Below, piece after piece: positions 15,801 to 23,009 of a stretch of DNA of 23,009 nucleotides. Origin of the DNA: a virus; the IMG/VR virus record IMGVR_UViG_3300030012_002579, positions 1 through 23,009 of that record, one strand, 5' to 3'. Position numbers and translations under genes: made by a program. The notes beneath the pieces are model-generated. The model saw only the letters and a list, made by a program, of their open reading frames with translations, was not told the origin of the DNA and did not search any database. Positions within the stretch are counted from its first letter, which is position 1, and each line of letters opens with the position of its first letter.

Positions 15801-18588
15801 AGGTAGTACTACAAGACGAACAGATCCTGGTAAGTTTGTAGATGTATTCCCATCTTTAGCACAAAGGCTAGGAGACCCCCAGTTTGTCAGTAAGTTGTCT
15901 TTTATAGCTAAGGATAGATTTAAACTCAAGAAAAGAACTAGGATATTTACATCAGACGTTAACTTTGACGAGGTACTTCCTTTAACAAAAAGTACTTTAC
16001 CCAATATAAACTATATAAAAGCTCAACAAAATATTCTGAATGATTCTACAGACCGAGCTAGGTTTATATCATTAGGCAAAGAAAACATAATTCTAGTTAA
16101 AATAGGTGCTAATCCTGGTTCTGCTGAACAGGGAGCAGCGATGATAAGCATTGCTCATGAATTTGGTCACGCTGTATTTGATCAAGAGGTAACTAATACT
16201 TTAGAAACAGAAATTGGTAAGAAAGTATATGCAGCATTTGAAGCTGAAAGAGATGCCCCTAACGCTCCTGAAACGTATCAAGAAGGTAATCCTCATGCGT
16301 ATGAAGAATGGTATGCCGATAAAGTAGGGGGATTTTTATTAGCAGAGCTTAGGAATGAAAAAGTCAAAGCAAAGAACGGGGTTGAGTCTTATTTTAAACG
16401 TATTGCTAAACAGATAGCAGATGCCTTTAGAAGTCTTAGTTCTGAAATAAGTAAAAGATTTTCAGTTAACCCTGATTTTACAGATTATGCTCAAAATGTA
16501 GTTAGAGTATATAAAGATGGGTTCGTAGACTTTACCCGTAACAAAGGCTCATATCAGCAACGACGTTACTCAAGGGCTATGGTGGATAATTTTGTCCCTA
16601 AAACTTTCGAAAGTGCAGGTCAAAGGAGCTTATTTAGATCTCTTAAAAAGGCCGCTATAGAGATATTGGAAGACCCTTCAACTATGGCTCCTCTTTACCT
16701 AAAAAAAGTATTCTATCCAGCTGAAAACTTTTTAAAATCTTTAGGTAAAGGTGTAAAGACAGTCGAAGATATAGGTAAAGCGCTGGCTGCAATGTTTTAC
16801 ACTGCTAGTCAATCAGAAGGAGGCACAGGTCTTTTAACAGCTAACATCGTAAAAGCTAATGCAGAAGTTAATAAACTCAGCGCTATATTAGAGCTAGATG
16901 ATGTATCTCAAATAACTCCTGAAGCTGAAGCTATTTTGCTCGAAGCTGAAAACGATAAGATTCCTACCGAACAGCTAGGCGAAAAAGCTAAACAAGTAAG
17001 AGAGTGGCTTTCTGATTTTTATGATAGAGAAAATTTAGGTGCTATTTTTAATAATAAAAAAATAGAGAACTATTTCCCTAGAATGATAGCTATTGCTGAA
17101 ATTACTGAAAACTCCGCTCTACAGGACTCGTTAGTTAATTTAATTGTCCAAAACAACCCTAATACTACAGAGCAAGTAGCTAGAGAAGTGGTACAAGGGC
17201 TAATAGCAGAGCCAGCAAATGCTTTACTAGAGGGTAACGAAACTGACGGCGAAGGTAGATTTAATTTAGGGTTGGCTAAAGAAAGAGCAGAGTTGTTTAA
17301 AAACATAGATACGAAAGATTTAAGGGATGCACAGCTATTAGAAGAACCAGCAGTAGCGGTTCGTAAGTATCTAGCTAACAGTATAAAACGTTCAGAGTTC
17401 AACAAACGTGGCGGGGCTAAAAGAGTACAAGAGCTTGTAGACCAGCTACCAGAAAACGAACAAGGACATGCAGTTGATGCTATAGATGCCATAATGGGTA
17501 GGGTCAATCCAAACATGGGTGCTACTTTTAGGTTTATTAATAGTTGGGGATTAGTTGCAAACATTACAACGCTTCTGGCATTCGCTGTGTTTGCTTCTTT
17601 ACCTGACTTTGCAGGGCCTATTCTTAGATCAAAAGAGTTTAGTGCGTTTGGTAATTTTGGTAGAGAACTGCAATCTTATTTCCAAAATAGTGAAGAAGCT
17701 TCTAGGTTCGCAAAAGATATAGGCGTGGTATCTACAGACGCTATAAACACTATGTATATCAATGCTGGTGAGCTAGATTTTATGAGTAAGAACGCTAAAA
17801 ATGTGTCTGAAAAGTTTTTTAAGTACACAGGCTTAGAGTGGTATACAAGGTTTACAAGAATATTTGCTGCAGGTATGGGACGTAGATTTTTAATGGAACA
17901 TCAAATGAGAGCAGACCAAGGTGATGTAAGGTCGCAACGTTTCTTAAGAGAGCTCAATGTTACACCAGCGCAGATAAAAGCTTGGAACAACTCACAGAAT
18001 GTAGAAGCACATCCTGAAGTTAAGTTAGCTTTAGCTCAGTTTGTAGACGAGTCTATCGTTAGACCAAATGCTGCTGAAAGACCAGTATGGGCTTCTGATC
18101 CTAGGCTAGCTTTAGTTTGGCAGCTTAAGTCTTTCTTTTACGCATACGGTAAAAACATAGTTGGTGGTGTAATGCGAGAGTCTAGCAGTAGGGTAAAAGA
18201 AGGTGCAGGCATGAACTCTGCGACTCTACCGCTGTTACTAGCCGCTAGTACATTACTGCCATTAAGTATGTTAGGACTAGACCTTAGAGAAAGGTTTAAG
18301 GTAGGATTAGCATGGGCGCTACCGGGTGTAAGCCCAGAAGATAAGAACTACAGAAAGTCTCTAGATATGGAGTGGGATAAGTATAGTTTTGAGATCATAG
18401 ATAGGTCAGGAGTGCTTGGCCCGTGGGCTTTAGCAGCTCCATTATTTATGGAAAGTAAACGATATGGAGACCCTTTTTGGGTTAGTCCACTTGGGCCTTC
18501 AGTTGAAAAAGGATATGATTTATTAACAGGCGATTTAGATTTCGGTGATATAACTCCTATATACAATCAAATAGGAGGATTTGATTAA
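12892..18588 (+). CDS. Very large internal virion protein with HEXXH zinc-peptidase domain
   Basis: This 1898-residue protein starts at GTG 12892, chosen because GAGGG (12881-12885) lies six bases upstream and it clears the previous stop. ATG 12808 in the same frame would overlap the upstream gene by 83 bases. A KDTFxSE motif appears twice near the N-terminus (residues 5-11 and 19-25). Gly/Ala-rich hydrophobic segments at about 108-152, 232-257 and 321-346 look membrane-active. HEFGH at 1089-1093 with EEWYAD at 1138-1143 has the zincin pattern (two His plus a downstream Glu). Further hydrophobic stretches lie near 1550-1578 and 1776-1800. Size and position match T7 gp16, but no lytic transglycosylase domain was recognised, so the peptidase may take its place in crossing the envelope. 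A polyvalent-protein relationship is possible. Confidence 0.75.
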   Translation: MAVQKDTFFSEMGKTAIPKDTFQSEQASSRAELTDPIQVFKQGVVSGGYNLAANLEYFKGIGNSIMEDQDALEKNLYAAERLEQQAGIAMADVQQFDDFLENPTALGFINQVSSATGQFAPSAIASVASAVSGAGAGVAVAGLTGVTKGLVQNVAKKEIQKAYKKKMKKQPLTKDEEDLLAGAYDSYKKLRLGPAAKGGAVAGAVAQEYPQGAGIAFANFAEEDMTDPIRAFQSLGIGVPFAAVGVGAEALVFKGLTGILKKQGSGPIHKRILGAIGQSAGRTGAVEGITEGIQEELSVQQKFAIDDDYTQAQARLDRAQAVFAGFFGGVGIGAAGGTVAGTLNAATGDRLVDRARENVTAGYKKEQYNAFLEERYGIDPEDGLGQVATEPKAWIKAQIEAMLDPNTGKDSVFIDRASIGIFNEVRRENPELAARLDQIPNHSAADTGELSAGLLFSTDGTKVNKFKEVTDEFLYDGTKQDEVLVDILGYEHGRLPDADRVVEVRDAANNVVWYQSTTLEKEADVKAKAKELFPESNIVSTDIDDHLSRRNQAPQARGSGPFELDDEGEIVQDDDITEEEEQEALAAFRFETPGVSEEPGIRSANQNARLAVEGIQKGEGWSRGASRDTQLQTDAAAYFPAFPQYADRMNSELNRGFYSDALLRTYLRVSESAPNNIYVIQAIDPEADNVRYEIKRLNTTDGQVDIGLGIPTAVTEAIETEKDRVFKGGKPTGWKIQPPGINPQTKQPYKMVPVYMPALTILGRRINTRLGLASPESTELQGALEGFNTIFVELGKQKYKLDYPGKEGVGPNRTPLPFERSNATVYRSRGRDFSYKQLQPGDRSVTPEARRGDVGGTDQTQNIRNLRNLINGVIGELVQGNRRGGVTSERPLSVELQEKVNEIDTLEELETLVEEEINPNIPDPQQRIMTSTMFEGAEFSEFEQSTGDFVEATPEQQANEEYKAATFDELGSTTRRTDPGKFVDVFPSLAQRLGDPQFVSKLSFIAKDRFKLKKRTRIFTSDVNFDEVLPLTKSTLPNINYIKAQQNILNDSTDRARFISLGKENIILVKIGANPGSAEQGAAMISIAHEFGHAVFDQEVTNTLETEIGKKVYAAFEAERDAPNAPETYQEGNPHAYEEWYADKVGGFLLAELRNEKVKAKNGVESYFKRIAKQIADAFRSLSSEISKRFSVNPDFTDYAQNVVRVYKDGFVDFTRNKGSYQQRRYSRAMVDNFVPKTFESAGQRSLFRSLKKAAIEILEDPSTMAPLYLKKVFYPAENFLKSLGKGVKTVEDIGKALAAMFYTASQSEGGTGLLTANIVKANAEVNKLSAILELDDVSQITPEAEAILLEAENDKIPTEQLGEKAKQVREWLSDFYDRENLGAIFNNKKIENYFPRMIAIAEITENSALQDSLVNLIVQNNPNTTEQVAREVVQGLIAEPANALLEGNETDGEGRFNLGLAKERAELFKNIDTKDLRDAQLLEEPAVAVRKYLANSIKRSEFNKRGGAKRVQELVDQLPENEQGHAVDAIDAIMGRVNPNMGATFRFINSWGLVANITTLLAFAVFASLPDFAGPILRSKEFSAFGNFGRELQSYFQNSEEASRFAKDIGVVSTDAINTMYINAGELDFMSKNAKNVSEKFFKYTGLEWYTRFTRIFAAGMGRRFLMEHQMRADQGDVRSQRFLRELNVTPAQIKAWNNSQNVEAHPEVKLALAQFVDESIVRPNAAERPVWASDPRLALVWQLKSFFYAYGKNIVGGVMRESSSRVKEGAGMNSATLPLLLAASTLLPLSMLGLDLRERFKVGLAWALPGVSPEDKNYRKSLDMEWDKYSFEIIDRSGVLGPWALAAPLFMESKRYGDPFWVSPLGPSVEKGYDLLTGDLDFGDITPIYNQIGGFD
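18554..18577 (+). other. Hairpin covering a Shine-Dalgarno-like sequence
   Basis: CTCCTAT (18554-18560) and ATAGGAG (18571-18577) are exact complements around a ten-base loop, inside the last codons of the 1898-residue gene. The 3' arm contains AGGAGG, but no plausible gene starts at the right distance from it; the next ATG is 30 bases away. No T-tract follows, so it is not a normal terminator. It may have no function. Confidence 0.3.
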
Positions 18589-18608
18589 ATTTAAGGTATA
18601 ATTTTGAA

Positions 18609-18983
18609 ATGGCATATTCAAGCACAATTAAGTTAGTAGTGGGTGATACTTTACCTGAGCTAAACTTTACCTTGAAAGACAGCAATACTGCGGCTTCAGG
18701 TAAAACTTTAGACGAAGAAGATAACACTACTTGGGCTCCTGTTAATTTATCAGGTGGTTCTGTAAAACTACGTATTAGAGAGGTAGGTCAAACTACTGTT
18801 CTTTCTACTATAACAGCTACTTTATCTAGCCCTTCTACTGGCGAGTGCAGTTTAATATTTCCCTCTGGGACTTGGACTTCTGCGGGTACTTACGAAGGTG
18901 AGATAGAGTTTACTAAGTCAGACGGTAATATACAAACAGTTCAAGACTTTATTAAGTTTAAAGTAAGAGACGATTTTGATTAA
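18609..18983 (+). CDS. Small beta-rich appendage protein, BppU-N-like
   Basis: This 124-residue protein is almost entirely beta: GDTLPELNFTLKDS near the N-terminus, then APVNLSGGSVKLRIREVGQTTVL, and a GTYEGEIEFTKSDGNIQTVQDFIKFKVRDDFD ending. This layout (a GD-x-L-P-type opening, V-L-S-G-x-V-K-L-R strand, final A-G-x-Y-E-G-E-hydrophobic-F strand pair) matches the N-terminal domain of phage baseplate upper proteins (BppU, DUF2479-like), which attaches fibres to the virion. It begins the appendage block. Only an AAGG about 12 bases upstream of ATG 18609 could act as ribosome site. The family call is by pattern. Confidence 0.65.
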   Translation: MAYSSTIKLVVGDTLPELNFTLKDSNTAASGKTLDEEDNTTWAPVNLSGGSVKLRIREVGQTTVLSTITATLSSPSTGECSLIFPSGTWTSAGTYEGEIEFTKSDGNIQTVQDFIKFKVRDDFD

Positions 18984-19273
18984 TGGCGGCTAAGAGAAAA
19001 AGGGCTAAAATGCCCGCTAGAAACAAGAAGAACTTTCGTTCTACGAAGTCTGGCGCGGGTATGACAAAAGCTGGAGTCAAAGCATATAGAAGATTAAATC
19101 CAGGTTCTAAACTAAAAACAGCTGTAACAGGCAAAGTAAAGAAAGGCAGTAAAGCAGCTAAAAGGCGTAAGTCTTTTTGTGCTAGATCTGCGGGACAAAT
19201 GAAAAAGTTCCCTAAAGCCGCAAAGAATCCTAATTCAAGACTGAGACAAGCTAGAAGACGTTGGAGGTGTTAG
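18983..19273 (+). CDS. Small very basic protein, DUF6321-like
   Basis: This 96-residue protein is dominated by Lys and Arg. It has the conserved block seen in many marine phage genomes: FRSTKSGAGMTKAGVKAYRR, NPGSKLKTAVTGKVKKGSKA, then RRKSFCARSAGQMKKF, NPNSR and a final ARRRWRC. I recognise this as the DUF6321 family, whose function I do not know; its charge suggests nucleic-acid binding, and its place among appendage genes suggests it may be packaged. Two Cys (in SFCARS and at the C-terminal residue) and the Trp near the end belong to the conserved pattern. It starts in a TAATG overlap with the upstream gene and has no Shine-Dalgarno sequence. The last codon is next to the following ATG. Confidence 0.75.
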   Translation: MAAKRKRAKMPARNKKNFRSTKSGAGMTKAGVKAYRRLNPGSKLKTAVTGKVKKGSKAAKRRKSFCARSAGQMKKFPKAAKNPNSRLRQARRRWRC

Positions 19274-21349
19274 ATGGCCTTCAAAGTCATTGTTGACTCC
19301 AACAATCTACGTGTAGTTATAGAAACGGACTCATTGAGTCCTATCTCTACTTTTCAAAATTTTAAATCTGTTCTTACGTTTACCGATTTAAAAGGTGTAT
19401 TACAATTCACAGATCTGCAAGCTGCAAATGTATTCGTAGATGCAGATACCAAAAATCTCTATTTCTCAGCTCAATATAATTCACCAAACGCAGAAAGCTT
19501 TTCGTTTACTGACTCAGAGGTTCTATCTGTTGGTTTAGCTAAGACAGATACTCCAACTGTAACCGAAGAGTTGGCTAAAGCTGTGGGGTTAAGTGTATCT
19601 GATACCCCTACTATATCTGAAGAACTTAGCAAAGCTGTAGATTTTGTTAGGACACTTGCTGACACTCCTTCGGTGTCAGATGCAGTAGCCTCTGTAGATA
19701 GTGGATTAGGAAAAACAGACTCTACGACTGTAACTGAGGAAGTTGCAAAGTTATTTGCTAGACCAGCCTCTGATACTTTATCTGTATCAGAAGCTTTAAC
19801 TCAAAGTGTAGGCTTAGGTAAAAGTGACACAGCTTCTTTAGCGGATGCTCCAGCGTTATCCACAGGTTTATCCAAAGAAGATACTTCTACAGTAACGGAA
19901 CAGATAGCTAAACTAGTAAGTTTTCCACAATCTGATACTACAAGCATCTCTGAGTCTGATGCTAAAAACGTAGGTAAAGCCGTTGATGATTCTTCTGGTG
20001 TACCTACAACTAAAACCTACACAGTTACTGTGGCTACCGGAACTAATGTTTACGGATCGGGTAATAAGTTTTATATAGATGGTTTACCTAGTCCTGGATT
20101 GATTCTAAATGAAAGTATTACATACACTTTTGACCAGTCAGATTCAAGTAACTCAGGCCACCCTTTTAGGTTTTCTACTACAGCAAACGGCACTCACAAC
20201 TCAGGTAGTGCATACACTACAGATGTAACTGTAAATGGTACGCCTGGATCTGCAGGGGCTTATACTAGAATTGTAATAAGTTCTTCTACTCCTGACTTAC
20301 ATTACTACTGTGCTATACATAGTGGCATGGGGGCTGAAACCTCTATGCAAGATACTGGAGACACTACGTTTGCAGTAACTGTAGCGACTGGTGTAAACAA
20401 CCATGGCTCTGGCAATAAATACTATATAGATGGAGTAATTACTCCTATAGTGCACCTGTTAGCAGGTAATACATATACTTTTGATCAGTCAGATTCTAGT
20501 AACTCAAACCATCCTTTTAGGTTTAGTGAAACCTCAAATGGTAGCCATGCTGGTGGTAGTCAATATACTACTGGTGTAACTACAAACGGTACTCCTGGGT
20601 CTTCAGGTGCGTTTACTAGCCTACAAGTTACTAATGCTACTGCTACTACATTGTTCTACTACTGTACTAATCACAGTGGCATGGGTGGAGAAGTAAACTC
20701 ATCTCTTGCAGGTACTGGAGACCTTAGTGTAACAGAGTCATTAGCTAGAGTAGTAAGCTTTGTTAGGGCTTTCTCTGACGCAGCAGCTTTAGACGATACA
20801 GCTAGCGCTAGTGATGATTTAGCTACACAGTCAGATTTAGTAAAAAACAATGTCCTAACCGTAAGCGAATCACAAGCTTTTTCAGTATCTAAACCTGGTA
20901 TAGCAGATACTTCTAGTATTTCTGAAGCAATCGCTCTTTTGTTAGCTTCAGCTCCTAGTGACAGCCTTTCTATGTCAGACGGTGTACCTGTTTTTAATGT
21001 TTCTAAAGCACTTACTGACTCTGTATCCATAGCAGAATCAATTAATGTAGCTGGGCAAAATATTTTCTCAGATACTGTAAGTATTACTGAATCGACTAAT
21101 CTTAATTCAGCGGATGGGGTACAAGACTCTACTTCTATAGCTGATACACTTGTTCATAGTTTTGTAATTACTATACCACGAGATGCAACAGCCGTTGAAG
21201 CTGTAAGCATTGCAGAAAGTTTGGTAGATAGTTTTGGCAAATCCCTCACGGATAGTGCTACAATATCTGAATCAGTAAGTATTCTGTTTGTACCCGGTGG
21301 GGGAAGTATACTGAATACTGCTGCTTTAAATACATTTGTATTAAATTAG
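19274..21349 (+). CDS. Repetitive appendage protein with two cupredoxin-like domains
   Basis: This 691-residue protein is probably a fibre or surface appendage. GGAGGT (19262-19267) precedes ATG 19274. Residues 1-75 are a beta-rich N-terminus that may attach to the virion. Residues about 76-235 and 480-680 are irregular repeats of roughly 23-30 residues built on DT-x-[ST]-[VI]-[ST]-E or SVSE patterns. Between them are two tandem cupredoxin-like domains (about 249-357 and 366-475), each with a conserved HPFRF strand and YYC-x2-H-SGMG loop. Their ligand sets are H296, C346, H349, M352 and H413, C464, H467, M470, the type-1 copper pattern with amicyanin-like C-x2-H-x2-M spacing. Similar domains occur in marine phage and bacterial proteins, to my knowledge. 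No signal peptide is present, as expected for a virion protein. Confidence 0.7.
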   Translation: MAFKVIVDSNNLRVVIETDSLSPISTFQNFKSVLTFTDLKGVLQFTDLQAANVFVDADTKNLYFSAQYNSPNAESFSFTDSEVLSVGLAKTDTPTVTEELAKAVGLSVSDTPTISEELSKAVDFVRTLADTPSVSDAVASVDSGLGKTDSTTVTEEVAKLFARPASDTLSVSEALTQSVGLGKSDTASLADAPALSTGLSKEDTSTVTEQIAKLVSFPQSDTTSISESDAKNVGKAVDDSSGVPTTKTYTVTVATGTNVYGSGNKFYIDGLPSPGLILNESITYTFDQSDSSNSGHPFRFSTTANGTHNSGSAYTTDVTVNGTPGSAGAYTRIVISSSTPDLHYYCAIHSGMGAETSMQDTGDTTFAVTVATGVNNHGSGNKYYIDGVITPIVHLLAGNTYTFDQSDSSNSNHPFRFSETSNGSHAGGSQYTTGVTTNGTPGSSGAFTSLQVTNATATTLFYYCTNHSGMGGEVNSSLAGTGDLSVTESLARVVSFVRAFSDAAALDDTASASDDLATQSDLVKNNVLTVSESQAFSVSKPGIADTSSISEAIALLLASAPSDSLSMSDGVPVFNVSKALTDSVSIAESINVAGQNIFSDTVSITESTNLNSADGVQDSTSIADTLVHSFVITIPRDATAVEAVSIAESLVDSFGKSLTDSATISESVSILFVPGGGSILNTAALNTFVLN
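20018..20690 (+). repeat. Tandem duplication encoding the two cupredoxin-like domains
   Basis: Two copies about 351-354 bases apart share long near-identical stretches at DNA level, for example around 20120-20170 and 20471-20521, where differences are few and mainly third-position. The copies differ by one codon in spacing between the first His and the Cys. This points to an intragenic duplication, or to recombination between related fibre genes, that kept the metal-ligand residues. Confidence 0.7.
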
Positions 21350-21357
21350 GAGCTCAA

Positions 21358-21783
21358 ATGATAAATGATGACTTAAAGTTAAAAGGTAAATTAGCAATTG
21401 CAATAAATGGAGAGGTTGTTCAAGAAGTTGATAACTTAGTAGTTACCGCAGGTAAAGGCTATGTTGCTTCTAGAATAAAAGATGCTTCTGCCACAGCTAT
21501 GTCTCACATGGCTATAGGTAGTGGTTCTACGGCTGCAGCGGCTTCTGATACTGCTCTTGGAAGCGAACTTGGAAGAGTTTCTCTTACAAGTACAAGCGTT
21601 TCTGGCGCTGTTGTGACTTATGTTGCAACTTTTGCAGCAGGGACAGGCACAGGCGCTGTTACTGAAGCGGCCTTGTTAAATGCTTCTTCAAGCGGAACTA
21701 TGCTTTGTAGAACAGTATTTTCAGTTGTTAACAAAGGGTCAGCTGACTCAATGACAATTACCTGGACAGTAACAGTTAGCTAA
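21358..21783 (+). CDS. Probable tail appendage / virion protein
   Basis: This 141-residue protein starts at ATG 21358 with AGGAG overlapping the stop of the upstream gene. It begins with strand-rich LKGKLAIAINGEVVQEVDNLVVTAGKGYVASRI, then SHMAIGSGSTAAAASDTALGSELGR, a pattern I associate with small structural proteins found beside fibres in many marine phages. Its C-terminal half is beta-rich (VVTYVATFAAGTGTGAVTEAALLN, TMTITWTVTV-like ending). The protein may cap or link the fibre. No enzyme motif is present. The specific role is unknown. Confidence 0.55.
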   Translation: MINDDLKLKGKLAIAINGEVVQEVDNLVVTAGKGYVASRIKDASATAMSHMAIGSGSTAAAASDTALGSELGRVSLTSTSVSGAVVTYVATFAAGTGTGAVTEAALLNASSSGTMLCRTVFSVVNKGSADSMTITWTVTVS

Positions 21784-21801
21784 AAATAGGAGGCTTTTAC
21801 T

Positions 21802-23009
21802 GTGGGAATTGTTTTTAAGAACAATGCCAAGACAACACTTGCATCCAGTCTTAGCAGCTCTGCTACGAGCGCTACAGTAACTGACGGCAGCGTATTTCCA
21901 AGCTTAAGTGCTGGCGAATTCTTTTTAATCACTTTTGATGATGGCTCAAACAACGAAATATGCAAATGTACTGCTAGGTCTAGCAATACTTTAACTATCG
22001 TTCGTGCTCAAGAGAGCACTACGGCAAGAGCATTCTCATCTGGAGATGCTGCTGAAGGTAGGGTCACTGCTGGAGTTCTTGAACAAATTCAAGAGAATAT
22101 AGCTTCAAAGTCTGCTAATCAGACTGTATTTAATACAACTACATCTGGTGGAGCAACAACTTACAATATAGGAACAAATCCAGGCGTTGAAGCTAACGCT
22201 ATGGTGTTCTTAAATGGTGTATTACAGCACCATGATACTTTATCGTTTTCAGGCACAAACTTAACTTTTGATGCAGCTCCTCCAAACGGGATGGCTCTTG
22301 AAGTTATCATTGATAACTTAATTAATTTACAAAGTTCTAATCTTACAGTTGATACTTTTACCGCAACAGATGTAACTGGTAATAATACTCAAACAGCATT
22401 TACTCTTTCAGATGACCCAGCTGCAGAAACTAATTTAATAGTTTTTGTGGATGGTGTTTTTCAAGATCAAGACTCGTACACAATATCTTCAAATACTCTA
22501 ACAATCACGGACGGCGTGATAGCTGGTAGGGGAGTTACAGTTTATATCATTAACCCAGTTAATATTGGAACTCCGAGCGATAGCACAGTTACTAGTTCCA
22601 AGCTATCTGGTGACATTACTATGCCAGGTGGTTTAATCGTAGGATCTAATGATGTTGCTTTTGACTCTCCTACTTTTGTTGTAGATCACGCTAACTCAAG
22701 GGTTGGGTTAGGTATTGCCTCACCAACTGTCCCCGTAGATATTGTGGGGGATGTGAAGATGTCGGCAAATCTAACTGTCGACACAACAACCTTAGTTGTT
22801 GACTCTTCTAATAATAGAGTTGGCATAGGGATTGATAATCCTGCTACTACTTTAGACATAAGAACTTCTAATGGCTCAGATGCAAAATTAAGACTAGGCT
22901 CGTCAAGTTCTATTGGCTTAGATGTTTTAGGAACTATTGAATTTTTCTCTGCCGATCCAGATGACTCTGGTATTAAGTCATCAATACATAATTTATCAAC
23001 AGGAAATCA
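21802..23009 (+). CDS. Tail fibre protein, N-terminal part (runs off right edge)
   Basis: GTG 21802, with AGGAGG (21788-21793) eight bases upstream, opens a frame of 402 codons that is still open at the window end. The N-terminus (SLSSSATSATVTDGSVFPSL, then FFLITFDDGSNNEICKCTARSSNTLTIVRAQE, ending AGVLEQI) is a small beta domain typical of phage fibre heads. Two repeats of a fibre module follow (VFLNGVLQHHDTLSFSG near residue 133 and VFVDGVFQDQDSYTISSNTL near 215). Then two copies of VVD-x2-NSRVGLGI or NNRVGIGI (294 and 332) lead into a beta-helix-like shaft. Such shafts often end in an S74 self-cleaving chaperone, which would be outside the window. Receptor binding is inferred. Confidence 0.8.
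   Translation, partial: MGIVFKNNAKTTLASSLSSSATSATVTDGSVFPSLSAGEFFLITFDDGSNNEICKCTARSSNTLTIVRAQESTTARAFSSGDAAEGRVTAGVLEQIQENIASKSANQTVFNTTTSGGATTYNIGTNPGVEANAMVFLNGVLQHHDTLSFSGTNLTFDAAPPNGMALEVIIDNLINLQSSNLTVDTFTATDVTGNNTQTAFTLSDDPAAETNLIVFVDGVFQDQDSYTISSNTLTITDGVIAGRGVTVYIINPVNIGTPSDSTVTSSKLSGDITMPGGLIVGSNDVAFDSPTFVVDHANSRVGLGIASPTVPVDIVGDVKMSANLTVDTTTLVVDSSNNRVGIGIDNPATTLDIRTSNGSDAKLRLGSSSSIGLDVLGTIEFFSADPDDSGIKSSIHNLSTGN

Noticed and set aside
17070-17564. 164-codon minus-strand frame inside the giant ejection gene
   Set aside because: It is a shadow of the 1898-codon frame, with no ribosome site and Ser/Leu-rich composition typical of antisense frames.
18597-18602. TATAAT as a confident promoter for the appendage genes
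   Set aside because: No -35 or extended -10 accompanies it, and AT-rich gene borders give such hexamers by chance, so it is kept only as a weak observation.

Overview
The window is the virion-structure module of a tailed, probably short-tailed (podovirus-like) double-stranded DNA phage. Everything from about position 567 to the right edge reads on the plus strand as one tightly packed series: small and large terminase, a P22-type portal, scaffold, an N4-gp56-family major capsid protein, head-tail connector genes, a block of T7-style internal (ejection) proteins ending in an 1898-residue protein, then appendage and fibre genes. Genes mostly touch or overlap by 1 to 11 bases. Base composition is moderately AT-rich, and several proteins look like families I know from uncultured marine phages: the basic DUF6321-like protein, fibre repeats, and copper-protein-like domains with a C-x2-H-x2-M motif. 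I infer a marine bacterial host but cannot name it. No integrase, tRNA, CRISPR array or insertion sequence was seen.

Layout. Positions 1-320 hold two minus-strand genes joined by an ATGA overlap; the second runs off the left edge. Positions 321-566 form a divergent control region with a perfect inverted repeat, a hairpin, a repeated 12-mer, a possible 31-residue basic peptide gene and an extended -10 promoter facing the terminase genes. Positions 567-7245 are packaging and head genes. A 203-base gene-free leader (5900-6102) with several perfect hairpins precedes the capsid gene, and a strong intrinsic terminator (7261-7299) follows it. Together these suggest that capsid expression is set separately from its neighbours. 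Positions 7312-9449 are head-completion or connector genes plus a GNAT-like gene whose only reasonable start is ATT. Positions 9442-18588 are four ejection proteins; the largest carries an HEFGH zinc-peptidase motif. Positions 18609-23009 hold appendage and fibre genes, including a 691-residue protein with two cupredoxin-like domains that keep all four type-1 copper ligands. The last fibre gene is cut by the right edge.

How it works together (inference from family knowledge). Terminase fills a head built by portal, scaffold and capsid protein. The connector proteins close the head. The internal proteins are packaged with the DNA and would form the channel across the cell envelope, with the zincin possibly trimming envelope or internal proteins. 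The fibre genes would mediate surface contact. No gene resembling the large T7 gp12-type nozzle is present between the connectors and the ejection proteins. The most unusual points are the ATT start, the structured capsid leader with an open frame behind the scaffold stop, the copper-ligand domains in a virion protein, and a zinc-ribbon extension on the large terminase.
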